Source: Podila epigama (lineage: Eukaryota > Mortierellomycota > Mortierellomycetes > Mortierellales > Mortierellaceae). Taken from it: a stretch of 45,504 nt of DNA. The stretch spans positions 1 to 45,504 of the forward strand of contig JAAAVE010000024.1 of the NCBI GenBank assembly GCA_015679605.1, read 5' to 3'. Position numbers and translations under genes: made by a program. How positions within the stretch are numbered: position 1 is the stretch's first letter; every line of letters begins with the position of its first letter. The notes below the pieces were generated by a model, which ran no database searches, had not been told where the DNA came from, and saw only the letters and a program-made list of their open reading frames with translations. Positions 11,801-22,287 of this stretch are shown piece after piece.

Positions 11801-12908
11801 ACTGCGGCGACGTGAATAGTGTTGCTAGTGTCCTCAAGACCTGGTTCAGAGAACTGCCTGAGCCACTTCTCACCCGTCAACTGTATCCCGAGTTCATTAA
11901 AGCCGCAAGTAAGGAACCCAGAGCCTACGAAAAAGAATTGGATGTCATTCACTGGGAATGGTTTCTCTTATTATTTTTTTTAACCATTTGTTCACNNNNN
12001 NNNNNTCACTCTGTAAAAAAAAAACCCATGATTTGGAAATAGGTATCGAGGATCCAGCATTGCAGCTCATGAATCTTCACCAAGTCACAAACCAGCTCCC
12101 AGATCCCAACTATGCCACGCTCAAGTTTTTGATGTGCCATTTGAATCGGTAAAAAAAGAGACCATCCCTTTCCGTTTTTCACAAGCGAGTAGTATCTTAT
12201 TCGAGCACCGATGTTCTGCATGAGCACAAACTCTCCACCCTAACCTTGTCTCAATTTTTTTTTTTACTCCTCTTAAAACATCTTAGCATACAGGCAAATC
12301 AGGCTGTCAACAAGATGGGTGCGTCCAACTTGGGTCTGATCTTTGGACCTACTTTGACAAGTTCATCAGGCGGTGGTGCTGTCGACGAACTAGTCGATAT
12401 GGGTCTGCAATGCCGCATTATCGAGACTTTGCTGTCCAATTATGGAGCCATTTTCGATATCGATGAAGTAGATGAGGAGGAAGAATTAGAAGGAGAACAA
12501 GAGGTGGACGGTCACTATGGTCAAGGAGGAGGGCATTATTTGCATCATCCACAAGAGGATGGTGTTGTGCCAGAGATGATGGACAATGGGTACGGGTCAC
12601 AGAGCAGGATGGTGAGTGATGATCCACCCTCCTTGCCGCCCATGTCACACAAACCATTTGACGACATGATGATGCAGGATAGACCTTCTATGGGTGAGGA
12701 TACTATTCTAGAGAATGGAGAGAATGGTAAACTCGACCCTGGCCAAAACTATGCATCCTATGCGACGTCAGTACCACCCCCCACCGCTTCTCGGTATCGG
12801 CAGAGTGTGTATGGACAAATCCAGGAAGAAGAGGAGGTAGAAGGAGCCGAAGACGGAGTGGTAGAAGAAGGCCGTGAGGGTAGGATGATGCACCGAGAAC
12901 GGATGTGA
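8860..12908 (+). CDS. F-BAR/RhoGAP protein (Rgd1-type)
   Basis: Ten exons encode 846 aa: 8860-9426, 9752-9805, 10014-10271, 10453-10656, 10787-10915, 11048-11299, 11453-11660, 11768-11908, 12043-12148 and 12287-12908. The N-terminal 185 residues are low complexity with poly-Gln and His tracts. Residues about 187-450 form a coiled-coil F-BAR module starting SGLPILLERVKQNLHSCKKR, which should bind and bend membrane. Residues about 500-694 are a RhoGAP domain with arginine finger R540 in GIYRVSG, and the later K-M-G-x-x-N-L-x-x-I-F-G-P-T signature. An acidic, disordered tail follows. Architecture matches yeast Rgd1, a GAP for Rho3/Rho4 in polarised growth; which GTPase it serves here is inference. 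Intron 8 (11909-12042) contains the ten-N assembly gap, so its true length is unknown, but the flanking exons join in frame. Confidence 0.92.
10385..10424 (+). repeat. (CAA)n-type imperfect repeat in RhoGAP intron
   Basis: An imperfect CAA/CAACAAT tract lies in the intron between 10272 and 10452, upstream of the acceptor. Confidence 0.75.
11996..12005. other. assembly gap (10 N)
   Basis: Ten ambiguous bases lie inside RhoGAP intron 8, flanked by T-rich and A-rich sequence. The round length suggests a placeholder; true gap size is unknown. Confidence 0.97.
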
Positions 12909-13251
12909 TAGATCAGATTTTGATAGTTTTCTCCTTCTACCCCCCATCCATCCTTCCATCTTTTAACTCTCCATTTCCCAACTGCCTTCAAGGAGAATAG
13001 GGAAAAGGCAAACAAAACAAAAACAAAACAAAAACAAGTTTGTTTATTACAAAGAAGTGTTGAAAATGAGAGAAAGAGAAGGAAGAAGAAGAAAAAAGTA
13101 CAAAGAAATGAATGAAGGATTGGTATTGCAGGTCAAAGGGGTGTATGTTGTGTTGAGTTCAGACGGAACTGTGTTGTAAAGAGAGTGTATGGGGGGGTTT
13201 TGTGTGTGTGAGTTTTGTATGAAAAAAAGGAGAGTTGGTTCCATTTTTTCT
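12909..13251. terminator. convergent 3' region RhoGAP / bL36m
   Basis: 343 bp between convergent stops, with an AAAAC-repeat stretch (about 13013-13037). TTTATT at 13043-13048 is an AATAAA poly(A) signal on the minus strand, 204 nt past the bL36m stop. No gene is seen. Confidence 0.5.
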
Positions 13252-13536
13252 TTATCCCTGGCGCTGCTTATGCTTCTGGTTCTTGGAGCAGATGATAAAG
13301 ACACGGCCACGGCGCTTGACAGAAGAGCAACCCTCACAGATCTTCTTGACCGAGGCTCTGACCTTCATGCCACGGGTGGCGCCGAAACCGGTAGAGGGCA
13401 AGTTCGAGGCAGCATTGGCCTGGATCTGCATCTGTTGTTGCTGGAAGCGAGCCATGACGGCCATTGCGCCGGGGCGAGGGATGGCAGCAGTGAATCGAGG
13501 GATGGCAGAGCGGGTCAGAGTAGCAAGAAATGACAT
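13252..13536 (-). CDS. MRPL36: mitochondrial large-subunit ribosomal protein bL36m
   Basis: A single-exon, 94-aa protein. The last 38 residues are a complete bacterial-type L36: [20 protein letters not shown] followed by a zinc ribbon whose remaining ligands are Cys and His in [13 protein letters not shown]. The first 55 or so residues are rich in Arg, Ala and Gln without acidic residues, as expected of a mitochondrial targeting presequence. L36 binds 23S-type rRNA near the base of the L7/L12 stalk; this copy should act in the mitochondrial 54S subunit (the yeast counterpart is Rtc6). The gene is divergent from MED22 over 352 bp. Confidence 0.95.
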   Translation of the reverse strand: MSFLATLTRSAIPRFTAAIPRPGAMAVMARFQQQQMQIQANAASNLPSTGFGATRGMKVRASVKKICEGCSSVKRRGRVFIICSKNQKHKQRQG

Positions 13537-13888
13537 TGTGGGTAAATGAATGGATGGGGGTGATGGAGGGAATGAGGAAAAGATTAATCAATCAATCAAA
13601 CATCAGTTTATGTCCTTTTTTGTCCTTTTTTTTTGTTGTATGCCACAAAGCCAAGCCGATCCTCCGTTTGTGACTGTTACATAGTGGAGTTTACGTGGAG
13701 GAGACGAGACAATCTTCTGGACGCTTTTTCATGCTCTAGTCCATTCAGCATCATTATACACCAACAAACACTAGGCAAGCACTGCACTACTTTGAGAACA
13801 CACTTTCAGGATAGACACCGAAACGCGCTCATTGTCACAGAAGAGAGGGTCATATTTTCATTATAACAGATTTTTTTATAAAAAGTTC
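13537..13888. promoter_or_regulatory. divergent promoter bL36m / MED22
   Basis: A 352-bp spacer between two start codons, with an AATC repeat at about 13583-13598 and a T-rich run at 13611-13636. It must serve both genes; no specific factor site is recognised. Confidence 0.5.
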
Positions 13889-14649
13889 ATGGCATCCAGA
13901 TCACCAACAGGATTACCCGGAAGCACTGGCCTTCCAGGTCAGCCACCAGTAGCAGGAACAGCTGGCAATGCAGGCGTCGTAGTCCCCCCGGGACCAGCTC
14001 CACCGACAGTCGGTGGTATCGGTGCCGGCGCCGGTGCACTTGGAGTAGGAGCTGGTGCAGCTATGGGTGGCGCTAAAGATCGTAGGGGTACCCTGAGTGC
14101 TCTACAGGAGATTGAGGAAGCGTACAATAAGCGGCTAGATGCAGACATTGGTCAACTTATGGAATCATTTGGCGATATTATCAAGGTTGCATCGGTATGT
14201 GTTTTTCTAATGCGAGGAAGGGTGTACCTGCTTTGATGGATAGACATGCTATGTGCGGGCCCAAAGGATATTGTCGCGACCACATGCATTTTTTCATTAA
14301 TATCAAACTTTGCCCTTTTTGCAAAAAAAAAAAAATGGTGACATAGATCAACTATAATGACACGTCTATCTCAAAGGACAAGTACAAGCTGGCGCAAGAA
14401 TCCTATCAGATCCAAGGAAGGGCAGCCAACATAGTCAGCTCTGCAGAGTCGCTACTAGCTATTGTCACCGAGCTTAAACAGACACTACTGTTGAATGACA
14501 CGACGACATTGGCCCAGATCGCAGCTAAACGACAACAAGAGCTTTCGACGCGCAAGACAGCAGTCAAGCAACGAGTTGTGGGATTGAAGGAGGAGGTGGA
14601 TAGAACCATTTGGGAACTGGAAAAGGCGTGTTACGAAAACTCGTCATAA
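13889..14649 (+). CDS. MED22: Mediator complex subunit 22 (Surf5/Srb6)
   Basis: Two exons, 13889-14194 and 14347-14649, encode 202 aa. The first 65 or so residues are a Gly/Pro/Ala-rich low-complexity extension. From about residue 70 the protein is alpha-helical and matches MED22: IEEAYNKRLDADIGQLMESF, then KYKLAQESYQIQGRAANIV and SAESLLAIVTELKQTLLLND. MED22 pairs with MED11 in the head module of Mediator and helps recruit RNA polymerase II. The C-terminal coiled coil (KQRVVGLKEEVDRTIWELEK) is complete. The intron has GT at 14195 and AG at 14345-14346. Confidence 0.92.
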
Positions 14650-14942
14650 CTTTGTTAAAGTTATTTCTATTTCTTAGTTCTTTTGCATCTTTTTTCTTCT
14701 TCTGCCATATACCCCACCATTTTGTTGCTATTTACTTTTCATGAATGTTCAATATATGTCCACCAGCAACCTATTGATGTGCAATTTTTTTCAAGGATAT
14801 ATTTTGGATGTTATGCTATATCAAAAGACGACGAAAAGAAAAAAAAAATAGTATGTACAAGTAACTCTCAGTTTGTTTTTTTGAAGAGAGAGAGAGAGAC
14901 TATATGACACAGTCTGTGTGAGACTAATCCTCTTTAGCTTCT

Positions 14943-15758
14943 TTAGTCAAGCATCTGTCCGTTGAGAATCATGGACCTCATGGGACTACTCGAGCGAGAG
15001 TCAGTATCCTTGTTGGCAGGCGACTTGAGGTATTGGACTGTTGTAGGATGAAGGTTAGAGGAAGGAGGTGGATGTTGCTGCTGTCGATTCGATTGCAGAG
15101 CCGAAAAGATGGATGAGTGTTGTTGGTGTTGTTGTTGGGCTTGGGCGTGGGATGGAGTATCAAGCTCTGTGCTATTCTTGTCGCCACTTGCAATTGATCC
15201 GCCTAATCCAAATTTACGAAGCAGTCCACCAGTGGCACTTGAGATGGAGGAGTTATCCTGATGAGGAAGTAATGGAAGTATAGAAGTAAAGAGTCAGTAC
15301 CCTGTGCCATTGATTTAAAGAAGATGCCTCGGTAGTCAATCATCCGTGTTTGCAAGAAGTTGCATAAACAAGTGACATGTGTTAGTTACCACAGAGGGGG
15401 GAGAAGTGGCAGCAGTGGAAGATTGTGCCATTTGGGCCAAGGGATGAAATCCAACAGACAATCTACGGCCGAGCACACTCGTCGGGGGTGAGGTTGACAA
15501 GGAGGCAGTTGATATTGAGGACGTTGTTGGGAAGCTTGTGGCAAGACTTGGAGGGGGTGTGACGGTAGTGGTGAAGGAAGGCGAGATAGCTGGGTTGAGG
15601 AATGGGTTGGCGCCATGTGAGGATGTGCCGAAGGAGAAGGAGGACGAGAGCGAAGTGCGGCGAGGGACAGAGAAGGAGAGGGATCTTGGGTGACCCGGGA
15701 TATCGATGGGATTGCCACTATTGGAGTTGGTGTGGGTGTTCATATTGTTGTACGACAT
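14943..15758 (-). CDS. unrecognised Ser/Thr-rich fungal protein
   Basis: Two exons on the minus strand, 15758-15390 and 15257-14943, encode 227 aa; the frame joins exactly at a GT-AG intron. I do not recognise the family. It is Ser, Pro, Thr and Asn rich with no signal peptide or membrane span. Four islands look constrained: RSLSFSVPRR near residue 26, LGRRLSVGFHPLAQMAQ near residue 96, GGLLRKFGLGG near residue 132, and a C-terminal SPMRSMILNGQMLD. The R-R-x-S-type sites suggest phosphorylation by a basophilic kinase, and the C-terminal motif could be a docking peptide; both are inference. The 293-bp convergent spacer to MED22 (14650-14942) holds T/A-rich DNA only. Confidence 0.75.
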
Positions 15759-16606
15759 GTTTTTGATGTTTTGAAGTTTGATGTTTGATGTGAATGTGCT
15801 GTGTTGTGTTGTGTGTGGTGTGTGCGTTAATGTTTGTGCTGTGTTGTTTTGTCGTATGTGCTGTGTTGTAAATATGAAAAAGAAATGAAGAACAAAGAAG
15901 AAAGAAAGAAAAGAAAAAGAAAGAAGAGTGTAGAAATATAAGAAGAAAACTTTTTACATCATTGGATAATGCATCCCCACACGCAATTCAGCAACAATCA
16001 TATCACATATGCAAAAGCAAATCATGGCTCGTGGTCTCTGCAACAAAGCCTATCGAATCTCAACATGATATGAAATGAAATGAGTGCCTCACGTGCCTGA
16101 CTCTTGTCTTTTTGTCTTTTGTCTGACCACACTCAAAAAACGCAAATGATTTGGGAGCCGTGGCTTACCACCTGCGATATTTTGGATTGGATTTAATTCC
16201 ACTCCCCTTTTAACAACTTATCCTCAACCGACCAAAGAAGAGTATTCTTTTGTTTTTTTCCTTTTGGTTTCCTTCGCTGTCATTTCAGTTTCCTCATCAT
16301 TACTCTCATCTCTTCTCATTCTTCCAACTCCACACTACCACACGACAACAACCACAATACAATATACTACACTATACTACACTACACGAAAAAAAGGACA
16401 CGATATACACACGTCATTTTTTTTTTTTTTAAAGAAAGAGAGAGAGAGCTATACAACAACTTCAAACACACACACCAACACGCACACGTAATCATTCCAC
16501 TAGCATCTCTGTACCTCTCACTCTTTGACCTGGACATTTTACACTTTCTCATCGACTCGGAAACTATCAAACGCCAGAACAGTTTCATTTCTTGCCTCAT
16601 TTCTCA
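15759..16606. promoter_or_regulatory. divergent spacer, Ser/Thr-rich protein / mitochondrial carrier
   Basis: 848 bp between start codons. Next to the minus-strand gene is a GT-rich degenerate repeat (TGTGCTGTGTTGT variants, 15795-15870) followed by a purine-rich A/G tract (15880-15950). Near the carrier there is CT-rich and CACTATACTACACTACAC-like sequence and a T16 run. No gene is supported. Confidence 0.5.
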
Positions 16607-19266
16607 ATGTCCACTCGCGAATGGTGGGCGACTAAGCTCAGGTGAGAGGAAGAGACATTAAGGAATGAAGAAATGAAGAAATGAAGGAAAGAAGGAAGGG
16701 AAGGAAAAAAAATAAATAGCTTTGGGTTTTCTCATTGTTAACCAATGGAATGGAGGGCGTCCATTCAACGCGAAGTCAGTCAGCATGCCCCACAAACAAT
16801 GCGCGACAAGAAGGCGAGTTGGACCTCGACGGCTTCCCTCTTTTTTTTTCTGTTTTTTGCCGAGGATAAACGATTCAACGATTCAACGATACAATAATAC
16901 AACGATCCCTGTGGAGGGGTTGAAATCATTTAGGCGGGAACAAAAAAAAACCTATCAGCAGGAAAATAATTCGAGGCCTTTTGATGCATCCGTGGTGGGA
17001 GCGTGTGAAATATTGACGTATGGACCAAGACGTTTTCACTCACTTTTGGGGAGGGGGGGGAGATCTAAACCCAGTTGAGTGAAAGTCAAATTAGAATCAC
17101 AACAGACACGATGGTGGGGAGTAAAAAAAAAAAAAATTTAAAAGAAAAAAACAACAAACAAGGGTGGGTAAAAAAAAAAAAAAAACAACTTCCCATCCGC
17201 AGTTGATGACAACTCTTGTCCCAAGGATGACGAAGGGACGGATAAATTGAAGCGATGAGTAAGAAGGATAATGTTGTCAGCATATGATGTCGAGAACTCT
17301 GACACAAGTCATGGTGACATGAACATGAGACGGAGAAACTTGACAGCTCAAAGCTACACTTTTTCCAAATGATAAACGCAATTGTCTCCACAACAAGGAC
17401 AAGGGGCATAGGGACAAACACAACAAGTATCCTCGGCAACGGTTGTTTTGACATGCTCAGCAGTTTTGTTGTTGTTTGCATCCTCTTCCCTAGTCATCCC
17501 ATCTTTCCTTCCGCTCTCTTCCGTACGAATTCGATCAGCAATATCTAATTCTTTTTTCTTCTTCTCACGCTGTCTGTATGACTATGGTGCTGTTATAGAG
17601 AGTCGGATCAACTGAAACATACTATCGCTGGAGCTGGAGCTGGTCTGGTCACATCTGTTGTGACCTGTCCACTAGATGTGGTCAAGACAAGGCTTCAGAA
17701 CCAGGGCGTGGTTGCTTCCACATCAAAGCATTACAAGGGCACAGCAGGTAGGGGATTCAATATTTTCTTGATCTTGGATCTTGCTTTTACTCCTTATGAT
17801 ATCGTGTCACTGCAAAAGACATTTGAGCGATTGAGTGAATGAATGTCTAATACGCATTACACCGGTGATAACGTTGATATCATAGGTACCCTTACCAGGA
17901 TTTGGTCAGAGGAAGGAATTCGAGGATTATACCGTGGACTTGGACCAACAATATTCGGGTATCTGCCAACATGGGCCATTTACTTTACAGCCTACGACTA
18001 TTTCAAAGACTTGGTAGCACGACAGACTGGTAATAATACAACCCTCGCAATTGAAATGTATGATTCACGAGCAATGGTGATGTTAACATTTGACGATCGG
18101 ATCCATGTTAACCTTTCTCTATTCATATTTCATATTTCATATTTCTCTCAGGGCACCATGAGTCGAACCTATTTGTGTATATCCTTGCAGCCATGTCAGC
18201 GGGCGCCACCAGTACCACCATCACGAACCCATTATGGGTCATCAAGACCCGCTTTATGGTAACGTATGCATGCCAATGACGTGTGGAGTCAAATGAAGAG
18301 AGGTGAAAAGAAAATTTGTTTTTTCTTTTCTTTTTTATATTGCCACCATTTAGACTCATTTCAAATTTCAACACCACAACTTTGCGACGAAAAAAATAGA
18401 CTCAGAATGAACATACCCCATACAAATACAAGAATACGCTTGACGCATTCACAACTATCTATCGTGTGGAAGGGCTGCGAGGATTCTATAAGGGTCTTGG
18501 GTCGTCTTTAATGGGCATCACCCATGTCGCATTGCAGTTTCCTTTGTACGAGAAGCTCAGGATATGGCTCAGTAAGTCGATCATGTCATGACAAGCTGTT
18601 GACAGAAAAGGCATTCATGTTGTTTTTCTTGATAAAGTGAGGAGTATATCCTTGATTGATATTGGACACGTCGTTACTCACTTGTGCAATGTTGCCTGAT
18701 ATAGAGTCCGCCGATTCTGATCAAGTCAGCAGTACCAATATTCTTATGGCGTCGTCCACGTCCAAGATGGCTGCCAGCATTGCCACTTATCCACACGAGG
18801 TATTGTAACTGACAACAACAGGGAAAGGCTTCAAAATGGAAAGGGGGAAACATGTAACATGTGAACATTTGTGCAAGTGGAGATGAGATTTGGTGGATCG
18901 GTATCTCATCTGGACGATGACTTTTTTTTATTTTATTTTTTATTCTGCTTGACCTAACCATACTCATCTATCCACACTATAAACTCCATTTGGTCATTCA
19001 TACCCCCCTTATTACAATACGTAACAAAACAAAACAAAAAACAGGTCATCAGGACGCGACTTCAGAACCAGTCGACATATCCACCAAAGTACAAGGGCAT
19101 TATCCACGCGTGCAAGGTTATTTACCGCGAGGAAGGTCTTCGGGCGTTTTACAAGGGCATGCCGACAAACTTACTGAGAACCGTACCAGCGAGTGCACTC
19201 ACAATCCTCACATATGAGGTACTTGTAGGTCGCCTGAACAACATTGCCAAGCCGGAAGCATCATAG
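16607..19266 (+). CDS. YIA6: mitochondrial carrier, NAD+ transporter type (Yia6/Ndt1-like)
   Basis: Seven exons, 16607-16641, 17599-17747, 17886-18029, 18152-18258, 18400-18571, 18705-18799 and 19045-19266, encode 307 aa. Three mitochondrial-carrier repeats each carry the signature: PLDVVKTRL, PLWVIKTRF and YPHEVIRTRL. GYLPTWAIYF after the first repeat, the Trp in the second signature, and MASSTSKMAASIATYPHE are typical of the inner-membrane NAD+/pyrimidine-nucleotide/folate branch and closest in my recollection to yeast Yia6/Yea6 and plant NDT. Import of NAD+ is therefore inferred. Exons 2-7 are secure. Exon 1 (MSTREWWATKLR) is weaker: it is joined over a 957-nt intron, far longer than the others, but the frame fits and no in-frame ATG lies closer. 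Confidence 0.88.
16642..17598 (+). other. long first intron of carrier gene (predicted)
   Basis: 957 nt without a supportable gene on either strand. It holds GGAA/GAAA repeats (16660-16712), a degenerate ACGATTCA-type repeat (16868-16905), a G8 run near 17053 and several poly-A runs at 17121-17185. The length is unusual for this window. Confidence 0.5.
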
Positions 19267-19763
19267 ATGTGTGACTGAGGAGTTATCTTTTATACTTTCA
19301 TTTTCATTTTCTCGTTTCGTTCGTTCCTTTGTCTTTCATTTTTTTTTTTTTTGTTTGTTCTCCAATGTTGTCCACTTTCTCGCACTTCTTTCTATTCCTT
19401 TTTTCTATTAAGACAAGAGAATAGAAAAAAAAACAAATCATGACATTACATAAAATGCCATCCGTCATGTCGGCATAAACCACTCTACTCTTTCCCCACT
19501 CACATCCACCTCACCGTTCGAAAATAAAAGAGGTTTCTTCATAAAACGATTAAAGTATGCAATAATGCATTTGCCACCAACTTTAACTGTAGCTTAAATC
19601 TTAAGGGTGTGTTGCAGAAATTCTCCACTTGTCCTCGTTGAAGATTTTTTTTTTTTTTTTTAACAGAGAGATGCGACCCTTTTGAACATCCATCCATTCA
19701 TTCATCCATCCATTCACTTCTTCCTTCTTTTAACACTTCCCCCCCCTCTCCGAAATCATAAAA
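19267..19763. other. intergenic, carrier 3' end to PSF1 promoter
   Basis: 497 bp. AATAAA at 19523-19528 is a possible poly(A) signal for the carrier. A T16 run (about 19646-19661) and CATTCATCCATC-type repeats precede the PSF1 start. No gene seen. Confidence 0.5.
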
Positions 19764-20603
19764 ATGTACGGCGACGAGGCAACAAAACTCGCTCGTGAAG
19801 CAAAACGTACAATTGATCATTTCCCACCTTACAACGATCCACTTGTCCGTTCCATCACTCGCGAGATTCGCCATTTACACGAGACATGTCAGGAGCTTAT
19901 TAAAGCATATCAACAAGACATGCAACTCGCAGAGCGTGAAGTACAACGGAGGTGGCATCACCATCAACAACAACAACAACAACAACAAGCATCAGATACT
20001 TCTCGGTCAACACAATCCTCCACTACAGTGTTGGGCACTGCAACTTCAGATCCCCTCGCTCAACAACCCTTCTCCACAGGCGCTGTTCATGGTTCAACGG
20101 CCAATGGCTCTGCCACAACGATACAACCTTCTCCATTATCTTCATTACCACTCGATGCACAAATTCGTCTTGCAGTCGAGCCCATCTCTAATATCTTTAT
20201 GACGAAATACAAGGTGCACTCTATTCCTCTACAACGCAACAAGCGCGTCCTGATGGCCTATCATCGAGTACGTTTGGAAAAAATCAAGGAGATCGCATGG
20301 AGTTATTCCACCTTGTCTGAAGAGACGCGGCGCAAGCTCAGCCCCGATGAGATCCAGTTTTATGCAGAATACGAGAAACACAAGAACCGGTATACTGCAC
20401 AGTTTGGTGAAGTCGATCTGGCGCTCGACATGTTGTTTCCCCCAAAGGAGATCTTTATCACGGTTCGTGTCATCAAGGATTGTGGCGATATCGTAACAGA
20501 CTCGGGCGCAACACTAAGTCTCAAGCGCAACTCGGAACATTTTGTCAAACGCTCTGATGTAGAACGGTTGATCACTCAAGGTTATCTGATCCATGTTGCG
20601 TGA
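19764..20603 (+). CDS. PSF1: GINS complex subunit Psf1
   Basis: A single exon of 279 aa. GINS joins Cdc45 and MCM2-7 to form the CMG replicative helicase. The helical A domain starts at the N-terminus (YGDEATKLAREAKRTI...) and resumes at RNKRVLMAYHRVRLEKIKEI. The C-terminal B domain is unmistakable: MLFPPKEIFITVRVIKDCG, then LKRNSEHFVKRSDVERLI and GYLIHVA at the end. Compared with human PSF1 (about 196 aa) it is longer because of a roughly 75-residue Gln/Ser/Thr-rich insert (residues about 65-140) between helices of the A domain, including Q8. It lies tandem to the carrier and convergent to the next gene. Confidence 0.95.
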   Translation: MYGDEATKLAREAKRTIDHFPPYNDPLVRSITREIRHLHETCQELIKAYQQDMQLAEREVQRRWHHHQQQQQQQQASDTSRSTQSSTTVLGTATSDPLAQQPFSTGAVHGSTANGSATTIQPSPLSSLPLDAQIRLAVEPISNIFMTKYKVHSIPLQRNKRVLMAYHRVRLEKIKEIAWSYSTLSEETRRKLSPDEIQFYAEYEKHKNRYTAQFGEVDLALDMLFPPKEIFITVRVIKDCGDIVTDSGATLSLKRNSEHFVKRSDVERLITQGYLIHVA

Positions 20604-20910
20604 AAGCTTCATTATTAAAGGGACATTTTTTTTTGTAAAGATCTCAGCCTCTGTTTGCTGTAAAAGATTATTTTAAAAAGTAACGAGGAGCAAATTTTCT
20701 TCTTTTTTTATTTAATTCATTTTCTATTTCTTTGAGTTATTAACAATACAAGTGGGTGGGGGGTGATAGATAAAATAAAGAAGAATTTGCCAAAGGTGTG
20801 AAAAAATAATAATAAAACGGTTATTCTCTTTCATGTCTGCCAAGAAGGCATCAAGACAACGAGAGTGAAAGTGAGAGAGAGAGAGACACTGTATACGATG
20901 TAGAGTGTTG
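20604..20910. terminator. convergent 3' region PSF1 / Myb-like gene
   Basis: 307 bp, AT-rich, with GA-dinucleotide stretches at about 20873-20886. No gene and no strong poly(A) hexamer on the plus strand are seen. Confidence 0.45.
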
Positions 20911-22287
20911 TCATACGTCGATCCTTGGTCGCTTGCCCAAAGGCTCTTCATCACTCTCGTCCATCTCCGTCCTAGGCGATTCTGAGCTATCCGACAGCTA
21001 TCAAGGTGTAGGAGACGACGAAAAGGTATAGCTGTTAGATACTTTCCATTTAGAAGCCATACTGAACCTCCCAAGGGATAAAAAAAAAAATGAACAATAT
21101 GATCAAATGGACAAGGTGTCTCTGAGTTCCTGACTTTTACCTCGACCTTCTTTCCTGATTTCCGCAGCATGGCAATCTGTCGTTGAACATTCTTAAGCTC
21201 CAGTTCTAGTCGAATCTTTTCTGCCCGTTTCGCCTCGAGCACTGATATGAAAGTGAAGAATTGATTAAAAAGAAAGAGAGATGAGGTTGTAAAATGATGA
21301 TCAGTGTCCATGTCAATCCAATGCCTTTGTCATAAAGTTCCGTGATGCATATCCAAACGATTGTATGGTGCCTTACATAGTTGGGGCTAAGAAAAGGTTG
21401 ATATTCATGAAGAAAAGCAAAAAAAAAAGGGAACAGGTATCATTAGCATGGACTATTAACTTGTCGAGTCTGATTTCACTTTCTAGAGTTTTTTTTGCTC
21501 TGGCCGCTTACATCTTGTGGGAGCGGCAGTTCAATGGCAGTCCATTCTTCTTCTGGCAATTCATATCTAGAATATGAAAGGGAAAAAAATAAGAGGTTAA
21601 GAAGAACCATCATTAGGCAACAAATGCACAAGAGAAAAGGACATCCAGCCTTTAAAAAAAAAACAATGGAAATTAGGAAAAAAAAGAATAGCCGTACTGT
21701 TCCTTGTTCTCTGCTACGCGACGACGAATCTCTTCTCTAGACAGCTTGGCACCTGTATTGACAATACATCCGTTTTTGCGACGAATATGGTCTCCCTGGA
21801 TCAACGAGTTCTTTTGTCCAATCACGCGTGGATCGATATGAAGACCTGCAAACTCGGCTGTAGACTGTTGACCGAGCATACGTTGTGTCTGAAGGTTCAT
21901 TTGCGCATTGGTTTTACCGACGAGGCAATTTGACTCGATGATCTTTGACCAATTGCCAATGCCAAACTTCATGAGTGCCTTTCGAAGAATCTCGGCCTCA
22001 TTCACATTCCAGCCTGTAATGTTTTTTAAGGAAGAAGAAGAAAAAAAAGTCAAATGTGTGTGTGAGTGTGTGTGTGAATGAATAGAAATGTGAGGATGAA
22101 CTTGATGGGTACAAGCGCATAAAATAAGCTTCTTCATTGTTTGGTTGTAGAGGATGCATTTGTTGGCCAAGTAGAGGGGGGGTGAAAAGTGGGTACCTGG
22201 AGCAACTGTGTAGTTCCAAAGAGATGCCGAGTCGTTTGAGCGCAGGATGTTGCGCGCTCCGGCGGTCATTGAGCGTGGTGTTGACAT
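20911..22287 (-). CDS. Myb/SANT-like domain protein
   Basis: Six predicted exons on the minus strand: 22287-22197, 22013-21698, 21566-21512, 21386-21377, 21241-21141 and 20997-20911; 219 aa. After SLWNYTVAPGW comes a SANT/Myb-type helix-turn-helix (EAEILRKALMKFGIGNWSKI, residues about 35-55) and a highly polar block with NLQTQRMLGQQSTAEF and LHIDPRVIGQKN. Then come INTGAKLS-type sequence (here VNTGAKLSREEIRRRV), an EEEW segment, a coiled coil (LEAKRAEKIRLELELKNVQR) and an acidic/basic tail ending GKRPRIDV that may act as a nuclear signal. The fourth exon is only 10 nt: it is needed to keep frame between 21512 and 21241 and has AG and GTAAGG on its sides. I take it for a nuclear DNA- or chromatin-binding protein; function unknown. 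Confidence 0.8.

Noticed and set aside
18160-18180. GAGTCGAACC, resembling a tRNA B box on the minus strand
   Set aside because: It lies inside a well-supported carrier exon (codons for E-S-N-L) and no cloverleaf arms can be drawn around it.
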